Assembly (NCBI GenBank): GCA_033297075.1
Contig: MU858163.1
Coordinates: forward strand, 1 to 64,000
Length of the DNA stretch: 64,000 nucleotides
Origin: Rhypophila decipiens
Lineage: Eukaryota > Ascomycota > Sordariomycetes > Sordariales > Naviculisporaceae
Direction of reading: 5' to 3'
Position numbers and translations under genes: made by a program. Each line of letters opens with the position of its first letter. Position 1 is the first letter of the stretch. The notes beneath the pieces were generated by a model. It did not search any database. It was not told the DNA's origin and was given only the letters and a program-made list of their open reading frames with translations. This document shows, one piece after another, positions 33,639 through 45,538 of the stretch.

Positions 33639-33826
33639 GCTGGGCACTTCCTGGCAGTTTGATACCCCGTTATAGACAAAAGAATTTTAATGCATATTTG
33701 GTGGTTTTCTCGGGGTTCATCATCTTACACGTTCCTGTGTCTGCTCTACCTGGTATCCTACATATCTCAACCTTTCGCCAGAGTCCCCCAGCATATTTAT
33801 AACGTACAACAATCACGGTGTCGGGA

Positions 33827-35084
33827 TTACTTTTTGGTAATAACCTTGCCCCTCGACTCAGCAACACCAATGAGATACTCCCACTCCTCCGATGAGACTT
33901 TGCTCACGCTCAGCCGGCTCTGCTTGAGCAGCTGCATATTAGCGAGCGGTTTGCCGGGGCCATCGCCCATGGTCCGTAACTCCTTGAGTCCAATCGGCTC
34001 GGCGAATTTACTCCGGAATTCGACGTGCACGACGCTCCATTTCGGATCTGCCGGTTTGGATTTGGGGTCATAATATGGTGCTTTTGAGTCGTGGGCGGAT
34101 ACTACACACATTTTTCACAGATCAGTTATCAGCACTTATGAGAGGGCAGAAAAAAGAACATACAATCAGGCTCATGCTCCCGTACAATCTCCATAGTCCC
34201 AACAATACCGGGCTCTTTACAATTCGAGTGGTAGAAAAAGGCGAGATCGCCCTTCTTCATGGCGCGGAGGTTATTACGCGCTACGTAGTTGCGGATGCCA
34301 TCCCACGGCTCGGGTTCGGTCTTGGAGGCGAGGTCGTCGATCGAGAAGCTCACGTCCTTGCCATTCTCTAGCCGGGTCTCGGGCTCGGCTTTTAGGAGCC
34401 AGTAGTTTCTTGTGCTGCTGGTGTTCTCGCTTTCGTTGCTGGTCTGGGCTGGTTGTTCAGCTTCATCTGTCTCTGACTTGGTGGCTTTCGTTTTGGCTGG
34501 TTGTGACTTCTGCTGCTTCTTGGAGCCGTTGGTAGCAGGAGAAGGAGCTTCTGTTTTGGGCACGGCTTTGACTGGCTTGGCTCCCTGGGCAGACTTCTTG
34601 CTCGTAGGAATCTGTTTCTGTGTCCTAGATGTGCGGCTCCTTTTGGCTGGTGGCTCAGATGACTCTTCTACTTCTTCTGCTGCTGGTTCGGGCTCTGATG
34701 CTTCCACTTCCTATGTTGAGTTTGAACGATTAATACCGGAAGCAAATTATTGACCTTACTCATGACCAACTCAAGTTTGGTTCAAATTTCATGACATACC
34801 GATTCATCGACGGCCTTGCTGGCAGATTTGACCGCTGACCTCCTTTTCTTGGTCTGCGGCTCTGTCTGTGCCTTTGCCTTACCATTCACGACTGCATCTG
34901 CCCTTGCCGTCTTGGATGGAGTTGGAGTAGCGGTAGCGACTTTCTTGCTACTAGGTTCTACACTCACTGGCGTTGTTGTCGCGCTCTCATCATCTTGCAA
35001 GCTCTGCCCCGAACTCAGGCGAAGTGAGCGGCGTCGTGAGGGAGCAGCTACTTCTGCTACTGTCGTAGATTTTCTTTTTGGCAT
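33827..35084 (-). CDS. Nuclear EVE/PUA-like domain protein (thymocyte nuclear protein 1 type)
   Basis: Three exons (35084-34800, 34710-34164, 34101-33827) encode 368 residues. The first half is a basic, Lys/Ser/Pro-rich disordered region with nuclear-localisation-type clusters (MPKRKST, SRRRSLRLS, TKKRRS, AKRSR). The C-terminal half from about residue 195 is an EVE domain: NYWLLKAEPET, then WDGIRNYVARNNLRAMKKGD with AFFYHSN, YYDPKSKPADPKW, and MQLLKQSRLSV. EVE domains share the PUA/YTH fold and are proposed readers of modified bases in DNA or RNA. The three junctions fit GTATGT donors; the first TAG acceptor is adequate. The long disordered tail is larger than in animal THYN1. Confidence 0.88.
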
Positions 35085-38000
35085 GGCGTTACGCGAATGA
35101 GCTAGTAGAATAAACGAATGTTTATTTTGGACAAGAATTCGAAGGATTGTATGCTGATACCAAAGTCGAGCAATCATGGATGTCACAGTTTGTTGCTGGG
35201 CGTTTGTTTGGTTCTGGACCCCTGTCAGGGACGGGCTCACTGTTACGGGACCAAGCCGGCTGGCAGGGCAAAGTTCGGCGGTCCGGCAAACGGTGGGACG
35301 GGCCGACAGAGTAATCCACCTCTGCAACGACTCTGAAAGACGAGCGTACTAAAGAACGGTCATGGTGATGAAAGATCTTGATATGGGCGAGAATGTCCCT
35401 AAGGCCTTCGGTCTCGAGCTCATTTATATGATAAATAGTCTATGAGTGTTTCCTATCTTGGGCGTCCCTGTACAGAGTCCGGTCGTATAATTCATCCGTC
35501 TATTTTGTCGCCTTCGGACGACAAGCAAATTCTGGCTGTTGACAACTTGAAGTGGCTGACCTGTTGACGAGGACTATTTATGTGCGTGCGAGGCACTTCC
35601 TGTGCTCGTCCGGCTGGTGGTGTTTTATTTGGGCTTAAAAGAGCACGCGACCTGCAAGTCAATGGTTTGTAAGTGGTATCTCGCCCGGCTGTCAGGTATT
35701 GTTGGAGTAGGACGATTGGAAGACGGCTTTACCGGAGACGACCAAATAGTCTCTCTCGTTCAGATTCGGGTTCAATTGTTCTCATTATCTAGCCCTTCGG
35801 TCACTCCGCTCATCTCATCCAACGATAACACACCGGTAGCATGACTTCAAGACAGGGCGCGGATATGGATGATAGTTGATGTCTGGACTGTGGAGTGGGT
35901 GGACGGCTGTCCTGCAAGGCAGGTCTCCTGCATCATGTAGGCACTATGTTCCGGACGTCAAAGCCGCTTATTTTCTCGGCCAGAAAAAGTGACAAAATCA
36001 TATAGCCATGCTGCCCGGCTTGGTGGAACAGAACATCCTCAGCTAGTCCCCCCTCATGCTGGTGACCCAAAATGGGGATCTGACGTGTTCGGTTCGATGT
36101 TCGGAATGCCAGGGCAGATCCGGAGAGCTCTATTAGGCACTTCCTCTACCTGGGTTGTAATGGAAGGAGGTCCCATATTACGACCCAGATTGTGTCGCTT
36201 GTTACACCGACTGTGAGTATTGAGAGCGAAGAAGAGGCGGGGTCATGATCATTCTTTCGAATCCCATAAACTTCGGGTGGCTTGTTAAGACCGTTGACAG
36301 GAGTGGAGCAGAGTTTGAATCACCTCGGTGGCGGGGCCCGTCATTTCGCTGAAAGAATCTTGACGTTATTGAGTGTGAGCGATGGTGTTGTGAATGAGCA
36401 GACGGAGAGGAGACTGAAGCCGGTTGATCACCATTCGTGATAGAAGGGATTCTCTCTTCAGAAAGTTGAACAGGACGGATCCACGACGACGAATTTATCC
36501 AGCGTCATTCCATGGATATTGTCATGACGATGTATACAACTTGACCTTCCCTGGAAACAATAGTGATCGTGGCACAGGGCAGTCTGTTGGACATGCGGAT
36601 CTGAGTTTCCCATCATGTTTTGATGTGGTGAGCAGGACGGATGGAGCCTGAGATAAATGCTCCATCCCCACCAAAGCCCGGCTGGCAGGAAAGCTCACCG
36701 GTGAACTGAAGACCACGATGATGAGACGCACTTTGTGCCGGACCACCCCTGAGCACGGTTTTCAAGACATGTGGGATTTCCATACAGGCGTCCATCCAGT
36801 TCACGCGTGAATGATTGCATAGAAAGAGTCACGGGTAGCGTAGGTGTGTTGGCGGCGGGAGGATCTCAGGGGATTAACAAAGTGGTTCGACGGGAAGGTC
36901 GGGGGACCTATCGGCTCCTACGGACCCAGCCACGGACAGCACAGGGCCAAGGAAAGACCGACGCTCTCCAGCTGGAATCGTGACATTTGTCATGAAACAC
37001 AACAGATCTGGGGCAAAAGGAACAACAAGGAAGGTAAGAAGAAAGAAGGACGGATTGGAGGGTGAGGGGGACCAAACTCGCCGGTTGAATTCCCGATAAA
37101 ACCATCCGTCCATTTGCTTTCCTGGGATCAGGTGCCGATGAGGAATCGCTCTAGTTATGTCTCCCATGGCAGACCCCATCAGCCCGAATTGGCCGACAGG
37201 AGGCACAACTTCACAAGGAGAGATGATAATGATGATAACCTAGAACCGGATTCTCACCGAAGCCATGAATGATGAATGGGCTGGGCGTCTTTGTGTTGCT
37301 GGACATGCGGAGGCTTCTCCGCTTTCATGGATGGCGAGGTGATGTGTTTTCCCGCGACGGCCACCTCCAAGGGGACAACACAAGGCGATTTGTGCATTCT
37401 TCAACCGATTCGCACCATTTACAATGTCCTTTTCTCTCCGTCGCTTGAGCGGTGAGTCGTGACAATACGAAGAAAAGAGGGTATGCTCGAATTGCCAGGT
37501 GGACGAGAGGGGAAGGTTTGCACTACCGGTGCCAAACCTAAGCAAGTGAGGTAGGTCGCCCGATCTTGTCCCTCCACGGGAAGAAGTGAAAGGCACAAGA
37601 AGTCTCGTGCGTTTTTATTGTTCTGGCAGGTCCCCAGTTTTCTCGCAGTCTAGATTGGATTTTTTCCCTCGTTCGCTTCTTTTTAATTCGCTCGTGCATC
37701 TGGGAAAAAAGAGAAATCAGAAGATGGGGCAAAAAATTAAAAAGTAGTGAGGATACTCAAATAAAAAGAAGGCTCAGAAATCAAAGACACAAAACGGACA
37801 GGCATCTGGTGTTTGACTTTGCTGGGCCATGGGCATGGCAGGTGCGATATGCGAATATGCCTGTCAAGTGGCCCGTTCTCCGTTCTCCCAGGCGTCTTGC
37901 CAGCGGAGAATTTTTAGTGCCTGCTGGCTGTAAAAGTGACTTCGCTGCTGGAGGCAGTCGACATTAAATGGCCCAACTGCCCACCTCCCCCGACCTCTTC

Positions 38001-40968
38001 TTTCCCTTTTCACCCTCCTGTTTCTTCCCTCGTCCTTCTCTGTTTCCATTTCTTTCAAATCTTGTTCTTATTTTCGCGTTGTTGTTGCCCTTGACGAGCT
38101 CTTTATTTCTCGCAGCTATTAATCTTCAAGTTCCTTCTACCCCAGAAAACGGCCCACGGTGTTAGTGCAAAACGGTCCCTGGGACTGCAGCAGCGACGAA
38201 ATGGCAGCAGACACTCGCAGACACCATGAAAACAGCGAAAATGGGTGAAAATCTCACAAAAATCGACAGTTCCGAGAAAGCAGGACCGACGACGAGAAAA
38301 TCTTCATCGTCGTGATCATTTCACAAAAGGATGGGGACTCGAAAACGGCTCTGGAATGACGGCGGCGGTGCCTGGGCCACTAGGTCATATTCGCCTGGCC
38401 CGCACAAGAATGCGGGCAACCAGCAGGGATACCTACCATCCACCAAAGCCATCAAGCCATGTGGACGCCCCATGGATGATCCGGCCAACGAGCCTGAATG
38501 ACATAACCCTTTGTCGTTTCAACCCACCAATTCACCATTGAAGAAAGAAGCGGAAATTCTGGCAATGACTTCTCGTCGGTCGCTGTTTGCTTCCGGAGCA
38601 CAAGTGCAAATCACAGCATGAAATGAATGGCAGACACATGCATTCATGTTGAGTTTGTGCTCTGGCAAGCTTGTAGCCACTTGCCGAGTCGCGTGCTGAA
38701 TTGGCTTCTCCAATGGTGGGGCACGCAAAAGCAAAAAGCGATTGACGGCATGGTCCGCATGGAGAAGTTGGGCTTCGTCGAGCAGAAATCTGCCGTGTTG
38801 AAATTGCACGATTATTAGATCTAGCTCTCATTTCTGGGATGCCAGCTCTTCGAATTTCATTCTGGCTTGGGGTTGGGATCTTGACCGATTTTGATGGTGA
38901 TATGGAAGCCTCTCGAGTCCGTCTTGTTGTCGAGATAGCGACTTGGTTGATCCACACGCCACGACCCATCCCTGATAAAGGTCAGAAGCATATCGGCATG
39001 GATGTCACAAGGCTTCGCTGAACGATACAAAAGGCAGTCAAATCCCATGATGGCCCTTCTTTGGATTCAATCTCACACTTTCAGTCTTGGTTCCTCATCC
39101 TGGGTCCTCGGACTGAGATGCCCGTCGACAACCTTGGCCAAACGGGCTCCCGGTTTATTGGAACGTCTCCGCCAAATTCCGCTGTCTTCAAATACAGGCA
39201 TCCAGCTTTTGACGACTTCTTCCCGATCACTGTTCTGGTCGTCTGTCTCTGGACCAAAGTACCGGCTCCATGAATCCATCGACGGCAACCTCTCTGGACT
39301 CCCGGTGCGACTTTGTGGACGTGAACTTCAGTCACACAAGGATGGTGCGCCCAAAAGACACATCGCTTGCGAGATGGTAGGGACTGGTATCACCCAAAGG
39401 CACCGGGCTGGCCTTTCAAAGGCAGCACATCTTTGCTGATGCTGACATGTTGATATTGTTTTGCTCTCTAACACCCGCAGTGCAAGTTATCACTCGGGGC
39501 TGTTAGCGAAGTACCCGCTCCGTCTTCCCACTGAGGGCGTTTCGGAGATCTGGGACCATGTCATCACTGGTTGTCCACCCGGTGTTACTAGAGGACCTGG
39601 ATATGTGTGAATTTAGTGCCTAGGCCAAGGTACTTTGTTAGCATTTGTTCGATTGGCCGGTCTTGGCATGTCTGACCCATCCACGCTAGACCATTTGGGG
39701 CGGGGCACTGATTGCCGGCTGAAAAAGGCCGCCTGTTTGCTCTGCTCACCTCATCAGCACTCGTCACAGGACTGGACAGCAGTGGACAAGACACCAGCAC
39801 ACCAACACATCCGAACAAGCCAACACGTCCACGCCCGCACGCACGCGCATTTGCTTTGGGTACGGAGGTAAGACCTGCCCTTTTGTTGCTCTCAATTTTC
39901 CCACCTTATCCACCCCGGCCTGCCGATTAGGTTCCCGTACACAAACCGGTCTCGTGATTCTTGATGCTCGGACAGCACCGTTCGATCCCATCAGTCTCGC
40001 GCAGGCTCTGATTGTTGGCCGAAGTTGGCGACTCGGGGTTCCGGTCCACGACGGGACAACCTGGCAGTGCATCGCCTTCTGGGTGGATTTTGTCTTTTGA
40101 AATTTTCTCGCGGCTCAGCCCTCCACGCTGCCAGCCTTTTTGCTGCCCCCCGTCCGACTCGAGCATTCAGTGCACTCAGTTCACTATCAAACCTTACCAA
40201 CCTGGAAGAGAACTGTTAGTGTTCATTTCAGTTTTATTGTTTTCGTACTGTCTCGTCCTCCATCCACCTCCCACCTCAGCCTGATCCGCCTCCACTTTTG
40301 CTCTCTCCCCTCCTTGTGTCGCATCTCGGTCAGACTGCTGCTGGTTTTCAGTGGTTATGTGGTTTGCTGGTGCTCCGTAGTGTGCTGCCTTCGTTGCTGC
40401 AGGCCTCGAGAGCAACACCTACCACACGCACACACATCCACTCCTACAGCCATCCCATTTGAGTGTTTTGATTCAAGGCGCAATAAGCAGGAATTGTTCC
40501 CCTGAACTCTGCCCCTGATTTTGCTGCCTCTCATAAAAACACAGGCCGTGGTTCAAGTTTCTTGTTATTCAGCACGGGTGTGGAGCCAACCCCCTCCAAC
40601 CGCAGCACACAGCACAGCACTCCCCAGACCAAGGCCATCCCCCGGGCTGGAGCACAGGGCACCACTGAGAACCAGTCCAGTGCCTGCGCCCAGCATCCAG
40701 TCAGCCAGAACCCGCGACTTCTTGCCCCATGGTCGAAATTACCCTACCACTGCCCGTACACACTGCTTTTGCCTACACTACACACCCGCGACGCGACTGC
40801 TCCATCGCGACAAGCCTCAGCCGCGTTACTTGCCATCATTCTTTTATTGAATATCGCTTTTCTGAATCATGATTAGTTCATTCTTTCATGGTCGCTAACG
40901 TTGTCGCAAGGAGGTAACCTGATGGGTTCTGCCATTGTCACTGTCGCCCACACCACCGTCCGACCGAA
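35085..40968. promoter_or_regulatory. 5.9-kb gene-free region upstream of SWI1
   Basis: This is the longest spacer between two conserved genes here. It holds the EVE-gene promoter at its left end and presumably a long SWI1 leader at its right. Pyrimidine-rich tracts typical of fungal transcription start regions occur at about 37975-38065 and 40230-40340. No open frame shows a recognisable domain or a convincing splice pattern, and no tRNA or rRNA was found. A non-coding RNA or 5' UTR introns are possible but unproven. Confidence 0.5.
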
Positions 40969-40972
40969 ATGA
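40869..40972 (+). promoter_or_regulatory. Three short upstream ORFs, the last overlapping the SWI1 start (ATGA)
   Basis: ATGs at 40869, 40888 and 40922 open frames of 9, 9 and 16 codons. The first two overlap each other, ending at 40898 and 40917. The third ends in TGA at 40970-40972, sharing ATGA with the SWI1 start at 40969-40971. If transcribed, every scanning ribosome would meet them before SWI1. Confidence 0.55.
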
Positions 40973-43900
40973 GCAGCTCCTGGATCAACGAAGCCGCAGT
41001 CCAGAACCATAATGGCAACGGCTTCCCACATATCAACGATCCTTCTGCAGTTGCCGGAGCCATGATGGACCCTTCGGCTTTCATGGCCAACTCGGCCCCA
41101 TTCAATCCGCAATTCGCCAACCCCCAACAGATCGTCATGCCCAATGGGCCAATGCGCAATGCGTCGCCATCGTTTCCCAACCCCATGTATCAAACGAATC
41201 AAGTCATCCCCTCGAAACGACCGAGACCTCGAGAGGACAGCATGGGCCAGTCGCCGCGACAGGCACCCGGCATGCTTCCGACGTCGCGCGCCGAGACACC
41301 GCAGCAGTCGCAGTTTGCTGGCTTCCCGCAGCCCGGCATGCCTCAGCCGCAAGCCGGTCAACCGACACAATATCCCCATCTCCAGCCAAATGGCTCTGCG
41401 AACGCGACGCCTTCTCCCATCATGGGTAACCAGATGCGACCAGGCAGCGTCCCTCAGCGCGTATCAACCGCGTCTCCCCATCCTCATCCTTTTTCGCCTG
41501 CCGCCCAGCAGTTCTCCCAACAGTCCCCGATACCCTCAGAACATGGCGGTACTCCTCAGCCGTTTATGCAACAAAACAACTTTGGGCCAGGCTTCAACCC
41601 TCAGTTTAAACCGTCGCAGTCGCCATCGCGACCTTCGGCGTCGCCCAACCCGATGACCGGCCAGATGATGCCTCAGCAAATGGGACAGATGCCTCAAATG
41701 CCAGGGCAGATGCCGGGACAGATGCCGAGCCAGATGGCTGGCCAGATGCAGAACCAGATGTTTCAGCAGCAATTAGCCCAGGGCCGAAATCCGATGGAGC
41801 AGCAGCAGCAGCATCAGCAAAGGATGATGTATCAAATGCAGCTTCAACAGCAAGCACAGCGGAACAACATGCAAATGCCCCAGATGCCTGGCCAGAACAT
41901 GATGCCTCAAGGGATGCAACCCGGGCAACAACCTCCCCAGGGACAGCCTCGTCCCATGATGGCTCCCAGGCCAGGCATGCCCAATGGTCAGATGGCGCCA
42001 GGAGCAATGAGGCCCCAACCAGGCGGTCCTCAACAGCCAGGAATGCCCCGGCCTCAGCCACCGGAGCAGTTTATGAAGAACCTGACGACATTTATGCACT
42101 CGAAAAATTTGCCCCTAGACCTGAACCCGATCGTAGAGGGCCGTCCAATCCCGTTGATGAGCCTCTTCCAAGTGGTGTTTCACAAGTATGGTGGGTATCG
42201 CAACGTTACTCAGTCTAATCTCTGGCCGCAGCTGTCAAGCATGCTTGGATTTCCTCCGCAACATGCCCCGACAGCACCGCAACATCTCAGGGCCATCTAC
42301 GAACGGAATCTCGCAAAGTTTGAGGAGGCATGGGCCAATCAACACAAGATGAGAATGCAGCAGCAGGGAGGAGCACACGTTGCGCCCCAGCTTCAGCAAG
42401 GCACGCCGACAAAGGGCATGCACCCGGGACAGATGGGTCCGAACCAGATGATGCAGCCTGGCCAGCAGCAGCAATTTCAGCAAGGACCAATACCATCTCC
42501 AATCAAACCACCAGGGCCGCAGCAGTCCGTCAACGGCTTCCCTTCCCCCCACCCATCACAGGTTCAACAACCCGGGCATGCGCCCCCAGGCCATAATAGG
42601 AACAGTATGTCACGGAGTGTCCAGCCAACACCAACAGCAGACGAGTTCCCTCTCTCATCTCCAGCCCATAGCAAAGCCGGGTCAATTTCAATGCCAGGAT
42701 CCGCTCATCCAGAAGGTCAGAGGTTACACGAGGATTCTGCCACAACGCTGAGGTTCCCGGCGCCATTTACGAGAGACCCGGAAGAGTACATACCTTGTTC
42801 GCGAGAGCTCACCAGGTACGGTGGCGTTGATTTGCAAGCGGTGGACAAGTATGGCCCGGACCTCATCAAGTTTCGACCTGATATTCCTCCTGCGGAAGAG
42901 CTGGGAAATGTCGACATTCATGCGCTCACAAAGAGCATACAGAGCGGTATTCATGGCGAGGTTCGGTTGGCGCTGGACACTCTAGCCACGATATCTGTGA
43001 TTGGACCCGAGGATCCCAAATATGCGCGCCTCCGTCTGGACCTGAGGCTTTGTGACGACCTGGTCGAATCTCTGGTTGAATGCGCAGAGGAACAGGTTGA
43101 TCTGCTTGCTGAGCACTCGGAAGAAGCCTCGAACGAAGTCACCCTTCCCTCGTATGAGGACGTCGTGAGGGCCTGTCGCATCGAGCGCTTCGGGATACGG
43201 AGCGTCAGTGTGTTTGGCTCCCAAGGCTACGAACTCGACCATGCTGCGGACCGCCTAATAGCCATCACCACGATTCTAAGAAATCTGTCGTTCCCCGAAG
43301 AGAACCAAGCTTCGCTCGCTGACGACACGGTCATCAAGTTTCTCTGTGTGGTAATCAGATACCTGGGTACTCGCGAGATGCTTCTGCGAACACACGTCAA
43401 CACGTTGGATTTCATGAAGGACATTGTTATTTTCCTCTCCAACGTCGCAGGTTCCATCGAAATACCTGGACGGGAACAAGCCTTTTGTCTTTTGCAGTTT
43501 CTACTCGCCTTTGCTCCCTCTCCCGCACCGACATTCACCAACGACCAGCTCTTTTTCAGTCCTTACGATCCCGCTCTACACCCCTATCTCCCCCATGCAG
43601 TTGACTCGCTGGCAAAACTGTTGGCGCGCGACGAACCAAATAGATCACATTACACGACCATCTTCTCTGCTGAGCTTAATGCGCCCTCGACGCCGCCCTG
43701 CGAGCTTCTAACACGCACGTTTGCCCTAGCCATCTCGCCAATTCCTGATAACTCTCGCCAGACAAAGCGCCAGCCCAACTTCCCTCCCTTGGTCGAAATA
43801 CGCAAGCCTTTCTTGATGCAAGGTCTTTTGGCGGCAGACATTCTCGCAGCACTGGCCCCGTCTTTCGAGACTGGTGTCACGCGGTCCTGGCTTGCGTCGG

Positions 43901-44226
43901 GCAACGGCTTCGCCCAAAATCTGTTTGTGTTGATACGGCAGTTGAGTACTCAATACGACAGTCAGGCTATGCGGCCAGGCGGTGGAAGGGGTCAGAACAG
44001 GAGAGACTCAGAGTTGGTCTATATCGTGGGGCTGGCGGTCAATACATTGAGGCGGTTGTGCGAGAAGGCGAGGGATCCGAGCGACCCGGTTGGGGAACAC
44101 AGTATACCGCCGAACGCACTGCCTCGCAACGATGGCCTCCTCGCGGCGTTACAAATGCACGCTCCGGAATGGAGCAAAGAGGGCATGCTCGCAGACTTGA
44201 TGGCCTATGCCAATTTGGAGCGGTAA
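40969..44226 (+). CDS. SWI1: ARID-domain SWI/SNF subunit (Swi1 type)
   Basis: A single frame of 1085 residues. The first ~360 residues are a disordered region rich in Gln, Met, Pro and Asn, with MPGQMPGQMPSQMAGQM-like repeats around residues 235-265 and poly-Gln tracts. An ARID DNA-binding domain follows at about 365-465 (FMKNLTTFMHSKNLPLDLNP, LFQVVFHKYGGYRNV, WPQLSSMLGF). After a second disordered stretch, the C-terminal part from about 590 is helical and armadillo-like, comparable to the conserved C-terminal region of yeast Swi1 and animal BAF250/Osa. Swi1 is a core subunit of the SWI/SNF nucleosome-remodelling complex. ARID plus this C-terminal region supports the call. The start at 40969 is the first ATG of this frame with a good context (CGAAATGA). 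No intron is apparent. Confidence 0.9.
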   Translation: MSSSWINEAAVQNHNGNGFPHINDPSAVAGAMMDPSAFMANSAPFNPQFANPQQIVMPNGPMRNASPSFPNPMYQTNQVIPSKRPRPREDSMGQSPRQAPGMLPTSRAETPQQSQFAGFPQPGMPQPQAGQPTQYPHLQPNGSANATPSPIMGNQMRPGSVPQRVSTASPHPHPFSPAAQQFSQQSPIPSEHGGTPQPFMQQNNFGPGFNPQFKPSQSPSRPSASPNPMTGQMMPQQMGQMPQMPGQMPGQMPSQMAGQMQNQMFQQQLAQGRNPMEQQQQHQQRMMYQMQLQQQAQRNNMQMPQMPGQNMMPQGMQPGQQPPQGQPRPMMAPRPGMPNGQMAPGAMRPQPGGPQQPGMPRPQPPEQFMKNLTTFMHSKNLPLDLNPIVEGRPIPLMSLFQVVFHKYGGYRNVTQSNLWPQLSSMLGFPPQHAPTAPQHLRAIYERNLAKFEEAWANQHKMRMQQQGGAHVAPQLQQGTPTKGMHPGQMGPNQMMQPGQQQQFQQGPIPSPIKPPGPQQSVNGFPSPHPSQVQQPGHAPPGHNRNSMSRSVQPTPTADEFPLSSPAHSKAGSISMPGSAHPEGQRLHEDSATTLRFPAPFTRDPEEYIPCSRELTRYGGVDLQAVDKYGPDLIKFRPDIPPAEELGNVDIHALTKSIQSGIHGEVRLALDTLATISVIGPEDPKYARLRLDLRLCDDLVESLVECAEEQVDLLAEHSEEASNEVTLPSYEDVVRACRIERFGIRSVSVFGSQGYELDHAADRLIAITTILRNLSFPEENQASLADDTVIKFLCVVIRYLGTREMLLRTHVNTLDFMKDIVIFLSNVAGSIEIPGREQAFCLLQFLLAFAPSPAPTFTNDQLFFSPYDPALHPYLPHAVDSLAKLLARDEPNRSHYTTIFSAELNAPSTPPCELLTRTFALAISPIPDNSRQTKRQPNFPPLVEIRKPFLMQGLLAADILAALAPSFETGVTRSWLASGNGFAQNLFVLIRQLSTQYDSQAMRPGGGRGQNRRDSELVYIVGLAVNTLRRLCEKARDPSDPVGEHSIPPNALPRNDGLLAALQMHAPEWSKEGMLADLMAYANLER

Positions 44227-45538
44227 TTGCCGAGTTGGTTTTAGTCTTCTGGATTTCGGTTGTTTCCTTGCAGGATAATCACAAGACAGCCATGTTCGAT
44301 AGACAAGTTTTGGGTGTTTGGAATCTCCAAGATGGTCTTTACATATAACCCGCCTACGGTCCGGGACGGCTGGGCAAGACTGTTGGGTTGGGGAAGGGTT
44401 CTATCCCAATGGTTTGCAAGAAGAGATGAAGCGATAATAGGTCCTTTCATCTGAAAGACCTACTCTGTTTTTGTCACATAGTATCCAACTATCTTTGCTA
44501 TAAGTAGTCTTTTTGTGAAAGTGTAAAGTCTGGTGTGAACACACTGGGGCGCATTCGGTTCGGTGCAAGGCGGGCGGGTTTGCTTTTATATTTTTTCACA
44601 GCCCTTTTTTATTGGCGAGCGTTTTCAGTTATTGATCATCTTAAAATAAGTACGTACTGTTGTTTCTGTATAGGTATCTAACTATCTGGGATATTTTATG
44701 AAGTTCCACGTTCTGTTTTGTTGTTTGACTTTTGGTTCAGCACACTGCACTAATTGCTTGTTTTGGTGCCTAGGTATCTGGACAATATGATATTATCATG
44801 CTGCCTCATCTGCTCTGTACCATGATCCTGTATGGGTAGCCATTCCCTTTTTATCAAGATAATTGGGTAAGGCGATGACCGTGTCCTCCTATTCTTTGAC
44901 AGATGCAACTTCTCACCCTTTTCAGTGACCATCTCCATTCCAAACGTCAAAACACAGAATGACCAGGTCCCCAACGGAACTTTCAACTCCAACAAGCTTG
45001 TCCAGGATGGGTTGATATCCCTGTTTCCTTCCTTCCCGTTCATTATAGTAAACGCGAAGGAGCTGGTGGCCTCCTCTGCTTTCTCGTCACCTGGCATGGA
45101 TGGTCTGCTCTCGCCTGTGATGATGGTACAACCATGTTGAAGCCGTTAGGTTCCTTCTATTTGATTACGGGGTATTTATGTATTGTAATTGTACAGACTC
45201 TGCAACAACGGTCTTCTCCTCCCACATGACAGCTGGGTCAATGAGCTGGATCCAGATTCACCCGCCCGCCTCCCTCCCCACCTGGGTTTTGCCAGTCCTG
45301 GATATATGGTATGAATATACAGCGTACAACTTGAACCAAACAGACAAAGCTTCTTGTCTGTATTTCCTGTAATTCCATTTTGCTCTACTCTCATTCCACG
45401 TTGGATGTCAGGCGTGCTAGGAACATGACAGCAGAATGGCATGTCTTTCGGCTTTGATGTCGGTTTCAGTTTTGTACAGAGAACAAAAGAAATGGGCGAG
45501 ATATTCGTTCGTTATTGTTTTTCTTTATATTAGACGTC
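44227..45538. other. Convergent intergenic region, 1.3 kb
   Basis: Spacer between the SWI1 and mL49 stops. A minus-strand frame of 115 codons (44750-45097) has no recognisable motif. The region is AT-rich with T-runs, as expected of 3' UTRs. Nothing else is seen. Confidence 0.5.
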
